NCBI GenBank assembly: GCA_030141605.1
Contig: JAQGDQ010000112.1
Span: 1 to 47,500 of the forward strand
Length of the DNA: 47,500 bases
Source of the DNA: Tubiluchus corallicola
Lineage: Eukaryota; Priapulida; Priapulimorpha; Priapulimorphida; Tubiluchidae
Direction of reading: 5' to 3'
Part shown: positions 21,080-31,880 of the stretch, piece by piece
Position numbering within the stretch: the first letter of the stretch is position 1
Layout of the letters: each line of letters opens with the position of its first letter
Translations under genes and position numbers: made by a program
Notes under the pieces: generated by a model
What the model saw: the letters and a program-made list of their open reading frames with translations, nothing else
Told to the model about the DNA's origin: nothing
The model's database searches: none

Positions 21080-22645
21080 CCAAAGTTGAACTCTTTGTTT
21101 AGTGATAGAATTGTTGCCGTATTTGTTATTAGTGCGTGTTTGTTTAATATTGTGTGTTCTTGGATTTAATGTTGGCTCCAAGAGGAGTGGAAGCTTATTT
21201 TTGATGAAGGGCGTGTTAATATTGTTGATGTATTTATATAAAAACAGGATTGTGTAGAAGTATTTATGTGCTTGTAAAATTGGAATTTTAAACATTGTTC
21301 TTAATTCTGTTGCAGAGGTTTGATTTGTTATGAGGGACGTTTTATTTGAATAGCCAGCGACTAATCTTAATGCATAATTTTGAAGACTGTTTAGTTTGTT
21401 ATAGCTGTCTCTTGAAACTTCATGAAAAAGTGTGCATCCGTATAAAAAGTCCGGCAGAATGAGAGTTTTAAAAATTAATAACTTTGTCTGTTTAGTTAGT
21501 TGACCTTTTACCTGCCGTAAGTAAGAGGTTCCGCAAATCGTAAATCGTAAATTTTATTAAAGTGGTTATCCCAAGAAAGTTTGTTATTTACACAGATACC
21601 AAGAAAACTTACATTGTTTTTCTGTTTTATTATGCTATTTTCAACTGTTTTTGATGTATTACTTATATTGTCATTTGCGAACGGGGAAAGGACCATGAAA
21701 TCTGTTTCGGTGCTATTTAAATTGAGTTTTAAATGGGTAAGTGCTATGTTAATGTTTGCGATGTCCTGTTCTAAAACTCGTTGAGCTAGATTTTCGTGGC
21801 CTAAATATATAGTTGTGTCGTCAGCATACTGTGTTATATTACAATGTGTTAGTGTTTTAGATATATTGTTAATATAAATACAGAAAAGCAAGGGACCCAA
21901 AAGTGTGCCTTGTGGCATGCCCTGCTGTAATGTTAGCCATTCTGAGACCGTATTTGTGGATAATTTGACTCTTTGTTTTCTGTTTGTCAAGTAACTGTTA
22001 ATGAGCTTTAATGAATTTGTATTAAATCCTAATGATTTTAAATTGTCTTTCAAAAGATTGTGGTCTAGGCTATCAAAGGCTTTACTTAAGTCTAAAAATG
22101 CGGGTACAACATATTTATTTTCATTTAAGTTTGATCTACAGTTTTCAGTTGCATGTATGATGGCATCAGTAGTAGAGTGTTTTCGTCTAAAACCAAATTG
22201 ATGTTTTCTAAGTATATTGTTTACGTTTATATATGAAGTCATTTGTTCATATAGTACTTTTTCCAAAATTTTTCCAAAACAATGAACAACGGATTATAGG
22301 CCGGTAATTAACATTGTCAGTTGATGAGTCTTTTTTGTGGACTGGTGTCACATTGGCTAGCTTACAAATACTGGGGAATTCACTGCGCATGATCATTTGG
22401 TTTGTAATGTAGGCAACATGAGGTGCTATTATGTTGGCGCTGTCCTTTAATATCTTCATGGGTATTTCAGATGGGTCACTACCTTTGTTAATATCTAGTT
22501 TAACTAAGATTTTAAATATATCATTTGTGGTAATGGTGGAAAACGAAAAAGTTGTGTTAGTATTTAATTTCATTTTTAATTTCGAAATTATGTTGCTGTA
22601 GTTACTATTATGATTAGATAGCCAGCAGAACTTTCCCGAGTGCAT
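21080..22645 (-). pseudogene. Decayed LINE reverse transcriptase
   Basis: Minus-strand relic of non-LTR retrotransposon ORF2. In order: INKGSDPSEIPMKILK, NYRPI, a frameshift near 22270-22300, FRRKHSTTDAI, FLDLSKAFDSLDHNLL, GMPQGTLLGPLLF, QYADDTTIYL (catalytic YADD), VSFLGICVNNKLSWDNHF, a second break near 21540, then the C-terminal block ILQAHKYFYTILFLYKYIN ending near 21080 in an ATC-rich tract. The endonuclease half is absent (5' truncation near 22645). The C-terminal block closely matches the fragments at 23180-23573 and 33910-34345, so all belong to one family. Confidence 0.9.
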
Positions 22646-22723
22646 AGCGTTGGTAAATTATCATTACAGATATCAAAGGATTTCAAACACGTGTTAAAGA
22701 AAATTAATGTCACTTCTCCAATT

Positions 22724-23832
22724 TCAGTAACAGCTTTGTATATTTGAATAATCTATTATCACCAAAGATACAGTGAACAGTATGTTTAAAATGTAGGTGG
22801 CAGTTCTGAGGTATTTCTGTCCTACAACACCACTGGTCACCAGGTCCGCTTTCCAAACCTGATTGTTGCAGAAATACTCCTCTGAACACACGCAGGTTTC
22901 CATGGTCAGACCATCCTCCATGTCTGCCCTACTGCAATTAGCAGTTTGTGGTCCAGTGTCGAAAGTCTTGCATCGTCTTTCCACGCTGGAGAAATCCACG
23001 TCACCACGTGGTTTATTAGCTTCTGTTAAAATTTCAATATTATTATTGTGAACAGAGAAATTTGGTTTGTTAAGTAAAATCTGTAATATAACAAAGTTTA
23101 TATCGTTTTTATTAGGAAAGTCAACGTTTGCACTGCACAGTAGCAATGCAAGTACAATGCAATCTCACAATACAAGTAAATATTCTGCCACATCTTTAAG
23201 AAACTCCACGAAAATCCCGATATTAGAAGCCCACAGAGATTATCAAACTCTCCTGTTTCTCTATAAATATATCAACAATATTAATTCTCCTTTCAAACAC
23301 AATAAGCTCCCACTTCTTAAAAACCCCAGTATGAATAACAGAACACTAAATTTAAGAAACATTAGAACGAACAATCAATATGGAAAGAATTCCATTACTA
23401 AGCTAGCAATACAACTTTGGAATTCATTACCGACATCACTAAAACACAGCAGCTCTTTATCAATATTCAAGTCTAAATTAAAAAAACATTTAATGACCCG
23501 TTTTAAATATCCGACATACGAACACGATGATACTTACTCAAATCATAATTTCATTTTTCCTGGACCTTACTAAACTAGTTTATATTTTATTTTTGAATTT
23601 CTAGTTGCAATTATAGTTTAGCTTGCACCAGACGCATTTGCCCAGAACAGTGTATGTTTTTATATGAACTAACACTGATTGTCTGTCTTTTATTATGATG
23701 GTCAATGTTTTAAAATGGCAAATAAAGATTTTACTACTACTACTACTACTACTACTACTAGTACTACTACTGCTACTACTACTAGTACTGCTACTACTGC
23801 TACTACTATTACTACTACTACCACTACTACCG

Positions 23833-23920
<88 letters not shown>

Positions 23921-25839
23921 CACTACTAGGAGTCTTCTGACGTTTATCCGAATCTGACTGCTAGCGCGCAGAGAAAACGTCGAGTTTCTTAATAAAAATG
24001 TTAGAAAATGTTTAATATTGTTGATCATTTATCAAATTGTACACATAATTTAGCTTTGTTTTTCCATGCACTGGCACTTATCACATTTAAGCAACTCGTG
24101 AATATAGACCTAGTTAACTATTGAACACGATTTCAAAAGATAATGTCATTTTCGAAATTTGTTATGCTGTTTGTCGACAGTTATGACGTCATTAGGCCAT
24201 TCTCTTACACTGTTCGTCAATATTATAACGTCATTAAGCCATTCTCTTGCATTGTCTGTCAGTATTATGACGTCATTAAGCCATTCTCTTGCACTGTTTG
24301 TCAATATTATAACGTCATTAACCCATTCTCTTGCAGTGTTCGTCAATATTATGACTTCATTAAGCCATTCTCTTGCACTGTTTGTCAATATTATAACGTC
24401 ATTAAGCCATTCTCTTGCATTGTCTGTCAGTATTATGACGTCATTAAGCCATTCTCCTGCACTGTTTGTTAATATTATGACGTCATTTAGCCATTGTCTT
24501 GCACTGTTTGTCAATATTATAACGTCATTAAGCCATTCTCTTGCAGTGTTCGTCAATATTATGACTTCATTAAGCCATTCTCTTGCAGTGTTTGTCAATA
24601 TTATGACTTCATTAAGCCATTCTCTTGCAGTGTTTGTCAATATTATGACTTCATTAAGCCATTCTCTTGCATTGTTTGTCAATATTATGACGTCATTAAG
24701 CCATTCTCTTGCACTGTTTGTCAATATTATAACGTCATTAAGCCATTCTCTTGCAGTGTTCGTCAATATTATGACTTCATTAAGCCATTCTCTTGCATTG
24801 TTTGTCAATATTATGACGTCATTAAGCCATTCTCTTGCACTGTTTGTCAATATTATGACGTAATTAAGCCATTCTCTTGCACTGTTTGTCAATATTATGA
24901 CTTCATTAAGCCATTCTCTTGCATTGTTTGTCAATATTATGACGTAATTAAGCCATTCTCTTGCACTGTTTGTCAATATTATTACGTCACTAAGCCATTC
25001 TCTTGCAGTGTTCGTCAATATTATGACTTCATTAAGCCATTCTCTTGCACTGTTTGTCAATATTATGACTTCATTAAGGCATCCTCTGGCAGTGTGTGTC
25101 AATATTAAGACTTCATTAAGCCTTTCTCTTGCAGTGTTTGTAGACAGTTACGACGTCATTAGGCCATTCGATTATTTTTTCAAACTTTACAAAATGTTAT
25201 CTAAACTTGTTTCAAATGACCTGTCGTGAAAATGGCTGCGTCTAATGGTCATCGCAGGAGTTTAAATTTACATGTTTTATACAGCGTGACTGCCGATTGA
25301 AGTCCTGCACGCAAAAAGGCAGTATGTAAGTGATATAAAATTTCAAAACGAATTTTTCAAGCTTTATGTTTATGAAGGGTTTTCTTGTGGGTTAACAGAC
25401 AACAGAGAAAATGTCGCGTTTTAATGGAGACTGTAATACCCAAGTTGTAAAATTAATAAGGGAACTTAAACCTGTAAAATAATAAGTAAGGCACAAGGAT
25501 GTTCATTCAGTCACGTGGTTATGATTCAATTCAGACACAGTTTCGGAGTTCACACACACACACCGAAGACTTAAACTAAAGATCGTTAATGAAGGTTACA
25601 TAAAATTCCTTCTACAGGTATATACACACCAGGTGTAGATGTAACCATTATACACGAACCTGGTAATACAATTCTAATGGTAACGCAAGTTTGACAGTCA
25701 TCCTGTCCTTTGACGGTAGTGAAATAGGGCCAGCCATAAACTTTCTCCATCGTTTGTGAGAACTGTGGTTTAGTTACATCGTTTGGAATCCATTTACATG
25801 GTTCTGTTTCCTTGCAGACGAAACACTTGATAGAGCGAG
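22724..25839 (-). CDS. Ly6/uPAR (quiver-like) GPI-anchored protein, last two exons
   Basis: Exon 25660-25839 follows acceptor TTACCAATTGTTTCAG and codes for SIKCFVCKETEPC...DDCQTCVTIRI. Exon 22724-23022 follows acceptor ATTTTAACAG and codes for VERRCKTF, TANCS, METCVCSEEYFCNNQ, then a hydrophobic tail TATYILNILFTVSLVII with a short end. Joined in phase 1 (donor CAGGTTCGT, weak), they give ten cysteines in LU-domain order with the closing C-CN motif, plus a GPI-attachment-like C-terminus. Quiver/sleepless-type proteins are small cell-surface modulators of channels and receptors (family knowledge). The signal-peptide exon lies further right and was not found. The 2.6-kb intron is nearly all repeats. 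The three-finger family call is firm; the subgroup and donor site are inferred. Confidence 0.75.
23180..23730 (+). pseudogene. LINE C-terminal fragment and 3' UTR
   Basis: An open frame to a stop at 23571-23573 reads KIPILEAHRDYQTLLFLYKY, NNQYGKNSITKLAIQLWNSL and a final FIFPGPY, the same C-terminal block as at 21080 and 33910. The 3' UTR ends AAAATGGCAAATAAAGATTT and runs directly into the (TAC)n tract. It is 5'-truncated and antisense inside the Ly6 intron. Confidence 0.88.
23731..23930 (+). repeat. (TAC)n microsatellite at LINE 3' end
   Basis: About 65 trinucleotides, imperfect at the left (TAG, TGC, TAT variants) and pure at the right. It starts exactly where the LINE 3' UTR ends, so it probably grew from the LINE tail. 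Confidence 0.95.
24175..25160 (+). repeat. 42-bp minisatellite with CRE-like octamers, about 23 copies
   Basis: The unit reads TATTATGACGTCATTAAGCC then ATTCTCTTGCACTGTTTGTCAA. Each unit carries TGACGTCA (CRE/ATF consensus) or a one-base variant (TAACGTCA, TGACTTCA, TGACGTAA). Because 42 is a multiple of 3, long frames stay open on both strands; they are not genes. The outermost units on both sides share GACAGTTAYGACGTCATTAG. It lies in the Ly6-gene intron. Confidence 0.95.
25165..25390 (+). repeat. Dispersed repeat family A, copy 1
   Basis: It matches 34975-35190 in the same orientation (ATTATTTTTTCAAACTTTAC, AAACTTGTTTCAAA, AAAATGGCYGCGTCTAA, TTTACATGTTTTRTACAGCG, GGTTTTCTT) and part of 28740-28870 inverted. 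No coding or terminal repeats were seen. Confidence 0.8.
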
Positions 25840-25879
25840 CTGAAACAATTGGTAAAATTACCTCTACTTCACAAATGTT

Positions 25880-26300
25880 GCTAAAAATGGCACAGGTAAA
25901 ATGACAGAAAAAATACCACAAATGGAACAGTAGGTAAAATGGCACAGGGGAAAATGGCACAAATGGAAAAGCAGGTAAAATGGCACAAACGAAAAAGCAG
26001 GTAAAAATGGCACACGTAAAAATGGCACAGGAAAAATGACACAGAAAAATAGCACAAATGGAACAGTAGGTAAAATGGCACAGGGGAAAATGGCACAAAT
26101 GGAAAAACAGGTAAAATGGCACAGGAAAAATAGGTAAAAACGACACAGGTGAAAATGGCACTGTAAAATAGCACAGAAAAAATAGCACAAACGGAAAAAG
26201 TAGGTAAAAATGACACAGGTAAAAATGGCACAGGAAAAATAGCACCATTGGAAAAGTAGGTAAAAATGGCACTGTAAAATGACACAGAAAAGTGGCACAC
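25880..26300 (-). repeat. Minisatellite of AAAATGGCACA units
   Basis: Irregular units mix GGTAAAAATGGCACA, GGAAAAATAGCACAAATGG and GGGGAAAATGGCACA, forming higher-order blocks of about 120-130 bp. The minus-strand Pro/Phe/Leu-rich frames across it are by-products that happen to run into the Ly6 exon. Confidence 0.9.
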
Positions 26301-26390
26301 TTAGTAAAATATGAGTGTAGGGTCAGGGTTACAGTATGAGATATTTATTTTAGTTATTTTTACCTCTGCCAAGAAAGTTATCATCTAACA

Positions 26391-26440
26391 CAGTTTGTTT
26401 GTTTGTTTGTTTGTTTGTTTGTTTGTTTGTTTGTTTGTAA
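26391..26440 (+). repeat. (GTTT)n microsatellite
   Basis: About eleven perfect TTTG units. Confidence 0.98.
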
Positions 26441-26446
26441 GACGGT

Positions 26447-26519
26447 AAGACGATCATTCCAACGGAACATTCTACAATGTTCTATGTAATTCTAATAGAT
26501 GCCAGCGATCTCCACGCCA
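26447..26519 (+). mobile_element. 3' end of an LTR (same family as 32840-33209)
   Basis: GACGATCATTCCAA, GGAACATTCTACAATGTTCT, ATTCTAATAGATGCCAGCGA and TCTCCAC match the last 75 bp of the solo LTRs. The terminal CACAACA is altered to CACGCCA. The left side runs into a microsatellite. Confidence 0.75.
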
Positions 26520-26529
26520 CAGACGAAGT

Positions 26530-26850
26530 GCGAAACCTGCTTATAATAAGAAAATTCAGAGCCACACTGTCTAAACAGAAAATTCTTCAAGAATATGGTG
26601 ATGCGTTCACAGGACTAAGAGACATTGGTGAATATGCAATTAAAGGAGAATGCTGTACCAAAGCAGGCAAACCCCAAAACCCTGTCCAATTGCAAAGATA
26701 GTCAAAATTATGGAAAACTTGACAAAATGGTTGTTGATGGAATAATTACACCCATTAAAGAAGCAACAAACGGTGGATTTCAAACATGGTTGCAGTGGAC
26801 AAAAAGAAGAACAAGTTGCTGTGTAATGCTATGCAAATGTTGCTGAAATA
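26530..26850 (+). pseudogene. Ty3/gypsy pol fragment
   Basis: Frames in succession read ILQEYGDAFTGLRDIGEYAI, then after a shift DGIITPIKEAT and MVAVDKKKNKL. This is the characteristic run into the reverse transcriptase of Ty3/gypsy elements: protease-to-RT linker with EY-DVF-GLG, then GII-P----T-W----V-V-KK. It is broken by at least two frameshifts and stops before the catalytic motifs. It follows the LTR end at once, without a primer-binding site, so it is a rearranged relic. Confidence 0.65.
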
Positions 26851-27745
26851 TATCACAAATATACGAGACGAGAGCGAGCAAACTAGAGGGTGGCTCCATA
26901 TGAGGGGACCCATAATTTTATCAGCCTAGGGGCCCCAAAAGCTCATAAAGGGCCCCGGGTGCTGAGTATTGGTTTGTACTGATCGTGAATAGACAAGATC
27001 GTGGAAACAGACGTGATTATATAAGTTTGCATGAAGGAATTATCATTAGTGCTGTAGTGGGTGCATAGGCCCTTTTTGGTTTTTATTTAGTTACTGCCAC
27101 GGTGCTGCCACCTGTTTATTTAGTAGACTTTTTACCTTTTACAGTAGTCATTTTTTTAAAATTTAAGCACCCAATATCCTTGAATACATTAGCATTTTAG
27201 TCTTTCGTGAGCTATAGCAGTAGTAGTTGCCTGACATTTTACCCGTCTTTCGATTCTCTCGGCCATTGCTCTAGTGTTGTGTCTATGATGAACATTATGT
27301 CTGTAACTTTCTTACGAGTTTATTGTTGTGACAATGTTGTTGTTCTTAAGGCCTTGGAGTTCTCATTCCTGTCTTTGTAACTATTAAAGGCTCTAACAAC
27401 GTAAGTCATTATTATTTAATTTCAATATAGCTTACATAAATTTTATATCAGTTTTCTTAGTTATAGTCATACATCTAATCATGCGATGAACTCTCTTCTA
27501 CTCAATGCAAATTAAACTAATTGTTAATCATTGTATTACAGAATAAAGAAACTTTTGGTCACCACATTAAACTGGTGCTTTGCATCCATTTCAAGTGTTT
27601 TAAAGGAAACTTACCAACGCCATTGAAAAGAACTGAATAAACCAAATAATCTAGAAGAAACTTCATCCACATGGTACTGCTATAATAACAGAGCAAAACG
27701 ATTTTATCACTGTAGCTGATCTGTAGTAACCAGTGATAGGAACTA
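26851..27745. other. Intergenic, no gene seen
   Basis: Contains a GC-richer patch near 26895-26965 (GGGGCCCC, AAAGGGCCCCGGG) that looks like part of an old repeat, otherwise AT-rich with only chance frames. The missing first exon of the Ly6 gene could lie here or further right. Confidence 0.4.
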
Positions 27746-27748
27746 TTG

Positions 27749-27839
27749 ACGCTTACGTAACAATACAGTGTAAGCTTATAACTATAACAATAGATTATTG
27801 TCTTAGCTATAAGCCAACACTGTATTGTTACGTAAGCGC
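27749..27839. repeat. Near-perfect 90-bp palindrome
   Basis: The arms GCTTACGTAACAATACAGTG and CACTGTATTGTTACGTAAGC are exact inverted copies and continue inward through TATAACTA/TAGCTATA to a centre near 27794, with almost no loop. It could be a foldback MITE remnant or a cruciform-forming site. Confidence 0.85.
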
Positions 27840-27889
27840 AAATCTGGATAAACGGTTTCCATAGTAAAGACAAACAGTTCTTAACAGCA

Positions 27890-28110
27890 ACAGTTGTATA
27901 ACAGAATCAAACAAGAACATTGGAGCACTAAAATCCGAAACCCAAAGGCAAATAATACAAGATATAATCAATACATTGTGCCTTTCTGTAGAACCAACAT
28001 AGCTAAACATTTTATAATATTTTTAGGATCAAAAGTCTGAAATGAGATTTGTCAATCCGCAAAAAATAGCAGATCTACTAAAAATGCTAAAAAATCAAAT
28101 TTTAAGTAAG
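27890..28110 (+). pseudogene. LINE C-terminal fragment
   Basis: The plus frame reads NNTRYNQYIVPFCRTNIAKH then FIIFLGSKV-stop-NEI, which lines up with the intact fragment at 10886-11428 (YNTRHNEYIPRRCRTNMAKH). It carries at least one stop and no recognisable upstream RT part. Confidence 0.7.
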
Positions 28111-28357
28111 TATCAGTGAGTAATCAAAACTTCTATCAGTATTCATCCTCACAGTAGTAGCAAAACGGTGGTGTTATCTTAATCAAGTTATCTTAATTTT
28201 ACATACTATTAACAAATAATAGTCTTTCTATGTTTTATATCATCTAATATATGAGCTTCATTCATTACATCATTCCATTTTAAGCACTAATGTTTTTTTA
28301 TCATACGATTCACTTTCAATTTTCAGATTATCTCCATTACTTTTTTTCTTTCACTGT

Positions 28358-28448
28358 GTGGGACAATCTAACAAGCCCTGCTTTTAGTGTGGGACAATCT
28401 AACAAGCCCTGCTTTTAGTGTGGGACAATCTAACAAGCCCTGCTTTTT
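28358..28448 (+). repeat. 31-bp tandem repeat, three copies
   Basis: GTGTGGGACAATCTAACAAG plus CCCTGCTTTTA occurs three times with no internal change. Confidence 0.95.
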
Positions 28449-28739
28449 GATTGCCCGCAACACATTTACCTTCGTACATAGGTGAACAGTGTTTGAGGCT
28501 TTTCCTGTGCAGTATTTCTTATTTGTATTATGTTCATTGTAGGCCCTTTCACTAGATATTGTACATGAAACTATTGTAAATGTGTAATGTGAAATAAATG
28601 ACTTATGAGCTTCAGTAATTTGCAGTGCCAACTAAACTGTTAATATTTCCCAAATACTGACACCCTAAAAACCTTAGTCCTATATAAAACTTGAAGATTT
28701 TTCTTTAAATCTTTGTTTCACGTACGTACTGTCTTAATG

Positions 28740-28870
28740 CGTACACAGCTTGGGTTAACAGTAACGCTGTATAAAACTTGTTAATTTAAACTCCCACGAT
28801 GACCGTTAAAGGTAAGTCACCTGAAACAAATTTAAATAACATTTCTGTAAAGTCTGAAAAATAATCACAG
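28740..28870 (-). repeat. Dispersed repeat family A, inverted partial copy
   Basis: Reverse-complemented, it reads AACGGTCATCGTGGGAGTTT and TTTTATACAGCGTTACTG, matching the core of 25165-25390 and 34975-35190. Confidence 0.7.
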
Positions 28871-30045
28871 CATTCGTAGCACACTCTTCGCAAATTAAGT
28901 AAAATTTTAAATAATCTTATCAGAAAGATTATTAATACATGTTCTGGTGAACCAGTGACGTTCTTTGATGCACACTGGGATAGTGAAACAGTGACGTTTT
29001 ACCACGTGGCGTGAATTTCAAGAATTTCCCTTTTCAATAACATAAATCTTTCAGACAGGTTAGTGTAATGCAAAGTAATATACCTTTGTGTGAAAGTTAT
29101 GTAGTATGTTGGATGTACTTAAAATTTTCTTTTCTTTCTCTTTAAATTTGGATGACGTCATTTCCGCCAGTTTTGAAAAACTTACAAGTTCATTTTGAAA
29201 AACCTTCCAGTCTTAAAACAAAATAGTTTGTTGATTTATTTCCTTAAAACAGGAAACCTTTTAAAGTGAAGTTTTTTTGGGTAAAGAAGAAACCTTTTTC
29301 TAGGCGCCTCTCTAACCTGCAGCAAAAATCTCGTCCAAGCATTGCTTCGAGCTCCCACTGATCAAGCAAACAATCTCTTTTTTCTGCAGAACTACGCCTT
29401 GACATCATAATACCGCTTTGATGTTTACGAAGAAACCTTATATAAAAACAGCCAAGCAAGTATTTTATTCAAATGACTTTTATTGTCATCTCATCTTCAT
29501 GTTGGACAAAACAAGAAGCCATTAGTGCACCACACCATGAAGCCATTCCTTTCTTCTGCATAATGAATGGCACATAATGAAGTTAAGATACTTCCGTACC
29601 ATTGCGGCCTATTATTTAACTTAAATAAGTTTTAAAAGTCGGCAAGCAATCGCCGAAACCTTTTCAGATTTCACGAGTAAATTCGATAAGAGCCACACTA
29701 AATTGAACAAATTTGCACTGAGCACAGCAATGGCAACAATAAAGTCGTGTTCCTGGCTAAATTTCATTACCTTGCTCGTATTTTCTAATTTTTGCCATAT
29801 TTTAGAAATTGCATTTAGTCTCGGTGGAGGTGCTGACGGTAAGCATTATTACTAAATTCACTTATTTGCCCAATAAATGCCACGTTCAGTGCAAAATGGC
29901 GATTTATGGAAAAGAAAAAATCCTTGTAAAAGAATTGCGTGCGTCTCGAACTCGGGAAGTTGCAATAATGTTCATTCAAGCACAACATCATGCACAAAAA
30001 CCGTTTGTCATACTATTTTGTATGCTACAGGCTGTGCAGAGTGAT
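28871..30045. other. Intergenic, no gene established
   Basis: A plus frame at 29809-30066 (85 codons, ATYYGKEK-like and basic) is the longest, but it has no recognisable motif and runs into repeat family B. A CRE-like TGACGTCA occurs near 29154. Confidence 0.4.
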
Positions 30046-30630
30046 AGTGAGTTGTCTATCGAGTAGCTGACTCTGGGAATACACAAAAAACAAGATTGAA
30101 TTGAATTAATAATGCAGAAATAAATAATAAAAAGTTGTAAGAGTTGTGGAGCAACCAGCGCCAACAAGACCGATGCAAAAAGTCACAATTACTTTCAATA
30201 TTAAAGCAAAAGGTAAAGGACGAGAAAAGGGGTACCTGAAGAAAGTTTCACAAAAATCGGTTTTAAAAATTATATTACTTTATAGCATTTTTATGTGTAT
30301 ATCAGACTATCATTGAAAAGATTTTTTTGTTTGTTTTCATTTTAAATCTCCCGCAATACTGTTTCGACCGCGCCATTACATGACGTCATATACGCACAAC
30401 GTAAATCAGGAGAAGAAAAGGAAATGTTATACTATGTCCCAAAAAACTCGCCGTGAAAATCTATTTTACTTGGCACTTCGCTTATCAGCCGGAAAGACTT
30501 ACGTAACTAGAAAAGAAAATTATTAATTATTTAAAGTATTTTCACCAATTGGTAAAATCGTTGACTCACCTCCAGGGTGCGCCACTCACTACCCAAAAAA
30601 CATTTTTTATTCTTACTGACAGTAATATTT
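30046..30630 (+). repeat. Dispersed repeat family B, copy 1
   Basis: It matches 34348-34920 throughout: GTTGTCTATCGAG, AGCTGACTCTGG, AAGATTGAATTGAATT, TCACAATTACTTTCAATATT, TCCCGCAATACTGTTTCGAC, ATTACATGACGTCATATACG and CCAGGGTGC. Non-coding; it contains a TTGAATTGAAT run near the left end. No target duplication was seen. Confidence 0.88.
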
Positions 30631-30844
30631 GTTCTGTATAAATAACTGTATGAAGTACCTAAAGAAAGAGTAGTAATTACATCTGTAGTTTTATTGAGCA
30701 AGCATGTGTATAGGAAACCTGTTTTATTAGGAAACCTGCTTCCTTAACAGTGTAATTGTTTAATAAACAGGCCAAGTATGAAGTCCGAGGCAGGAAATGA
30801 CTCGTTGGGTAAGATCTGACGGCCTTGATAGTTGACGGAGCAGG

Positions 30845-31880
30845 TTTTTCCCACGTTTAGAAGCAAAGCTATCGCTAAACTTAATATGTACTAACTGTAG
30901 TTAAAGGAAAGTAAAGTTTCCCCACGTTTAGACGCAAAGCTATCTCTAAACTTATTATGTACTAACTGTAGTTAAAGGGAAGTAAAGTTCCCCACGTTTA
31001 GAGGCAAAACTATCTCTAAACTTATTATGTACTAACTGTAGTTAAAGGGAAGTAAAGTTTTCCCCACGTTTAGAGGCAAAGCTATCTCTAAACTTAATAT
31101 GTACTAACTGTAGTTAAAGGGAAGTAAAGTTTTCCCACGTTTAGAGGCAAAGCTATCTCTAAACTTAATATGTACCAACTGTAGTTAAAGGGAAGTAAAG
31201 TTTTCCCACGTTTAGAGGCAAAGCTATCTCTAAACTTAATATGTACTAACTGTAGTTAAAGGGAAGTAAAGTTTTCTCCACGTTTGGAGGCAAAGCTATC
31301 TCTTAACTTAATATGTACTAACTGTAGTTAAAGGGAAGTAAAGTTTCCCCCACGTTTAGAGGCAAAGCTATCTCTAAACTTAATATGTACTAACTGTAGT
31401 TAAAGGGAAGTAAAGTTTCCCCACGTTTAGAGGCAAAGCTATCTCTAAACTTAATATGTACTAACTGTAGTTAAAGGGAAGTAAAGTTTCGCCACGTTTA
31501 GAGGCAAAGCTATCTCTAAACTTAATATGTACTAACTGTAGTTAAAGGGAAGTAAAGTTTCCCCACGTTTAGAGGCAAAGCTATTTCTAAACTTAATATG
31601 TACTAACTGTAGTTAAAGGGAAGTAAAGTTCCCCATGTATAGGAGCCAAGTTAAGAGGCAACACTATCTCTTAACTTAATATATACTAACTGTAGTTAAA
31701 GGGAAGTAAAGTTTCCCCACGTTTAGAGGCAAAGCTATCTCTAAACTTAATATGTACTAACTGTAGTTAAAGGGAAGTAAAGTTTCCCCACGTTTAGAAG
31801 CAAAGCTATCTCTAAACTTAATATGTACTAACTGTAGTTAAAGGGAAGTAAAGTTCCTCCACGTTTGAGGCAAAACTACG
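30845..31880 (+). repeat. 72-bp minisatellite, about 14 copies
   Basis: The unit contains CCACGTTTAGAGGCAAAGCT, ATCTCTAAACTTAATATGTA, CTAACTGTAGTTAAAGGGAA and GTAAAGTTTCC. Units are highly similar. One unit near 31633-31665 has a divergent insert (CATGTATAGGAGCCAAGTTA). Confidence 0.95.

Noticed and set aside
23679-24028. Poly-Thr, poly-Leu and poly-Val frames
   Set aside because: Translation of the TAC microsatellite.
24146-25102. 318-codon minus-strand frame with about 14-residue TNNAREWLN repeats
   Set aside because: It is the translation of the 42-bp minisatellite. Long frames exist on both strands because the period is a multiple of 3; no domain and no splice context.
25864-26300. Pro/Phe/Cys-rich frames of 139-228 codons
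   Set aside because: By-products of the AAAATGGCACA minisatellite; only the part left of 25839 is a real exon (Ly6).
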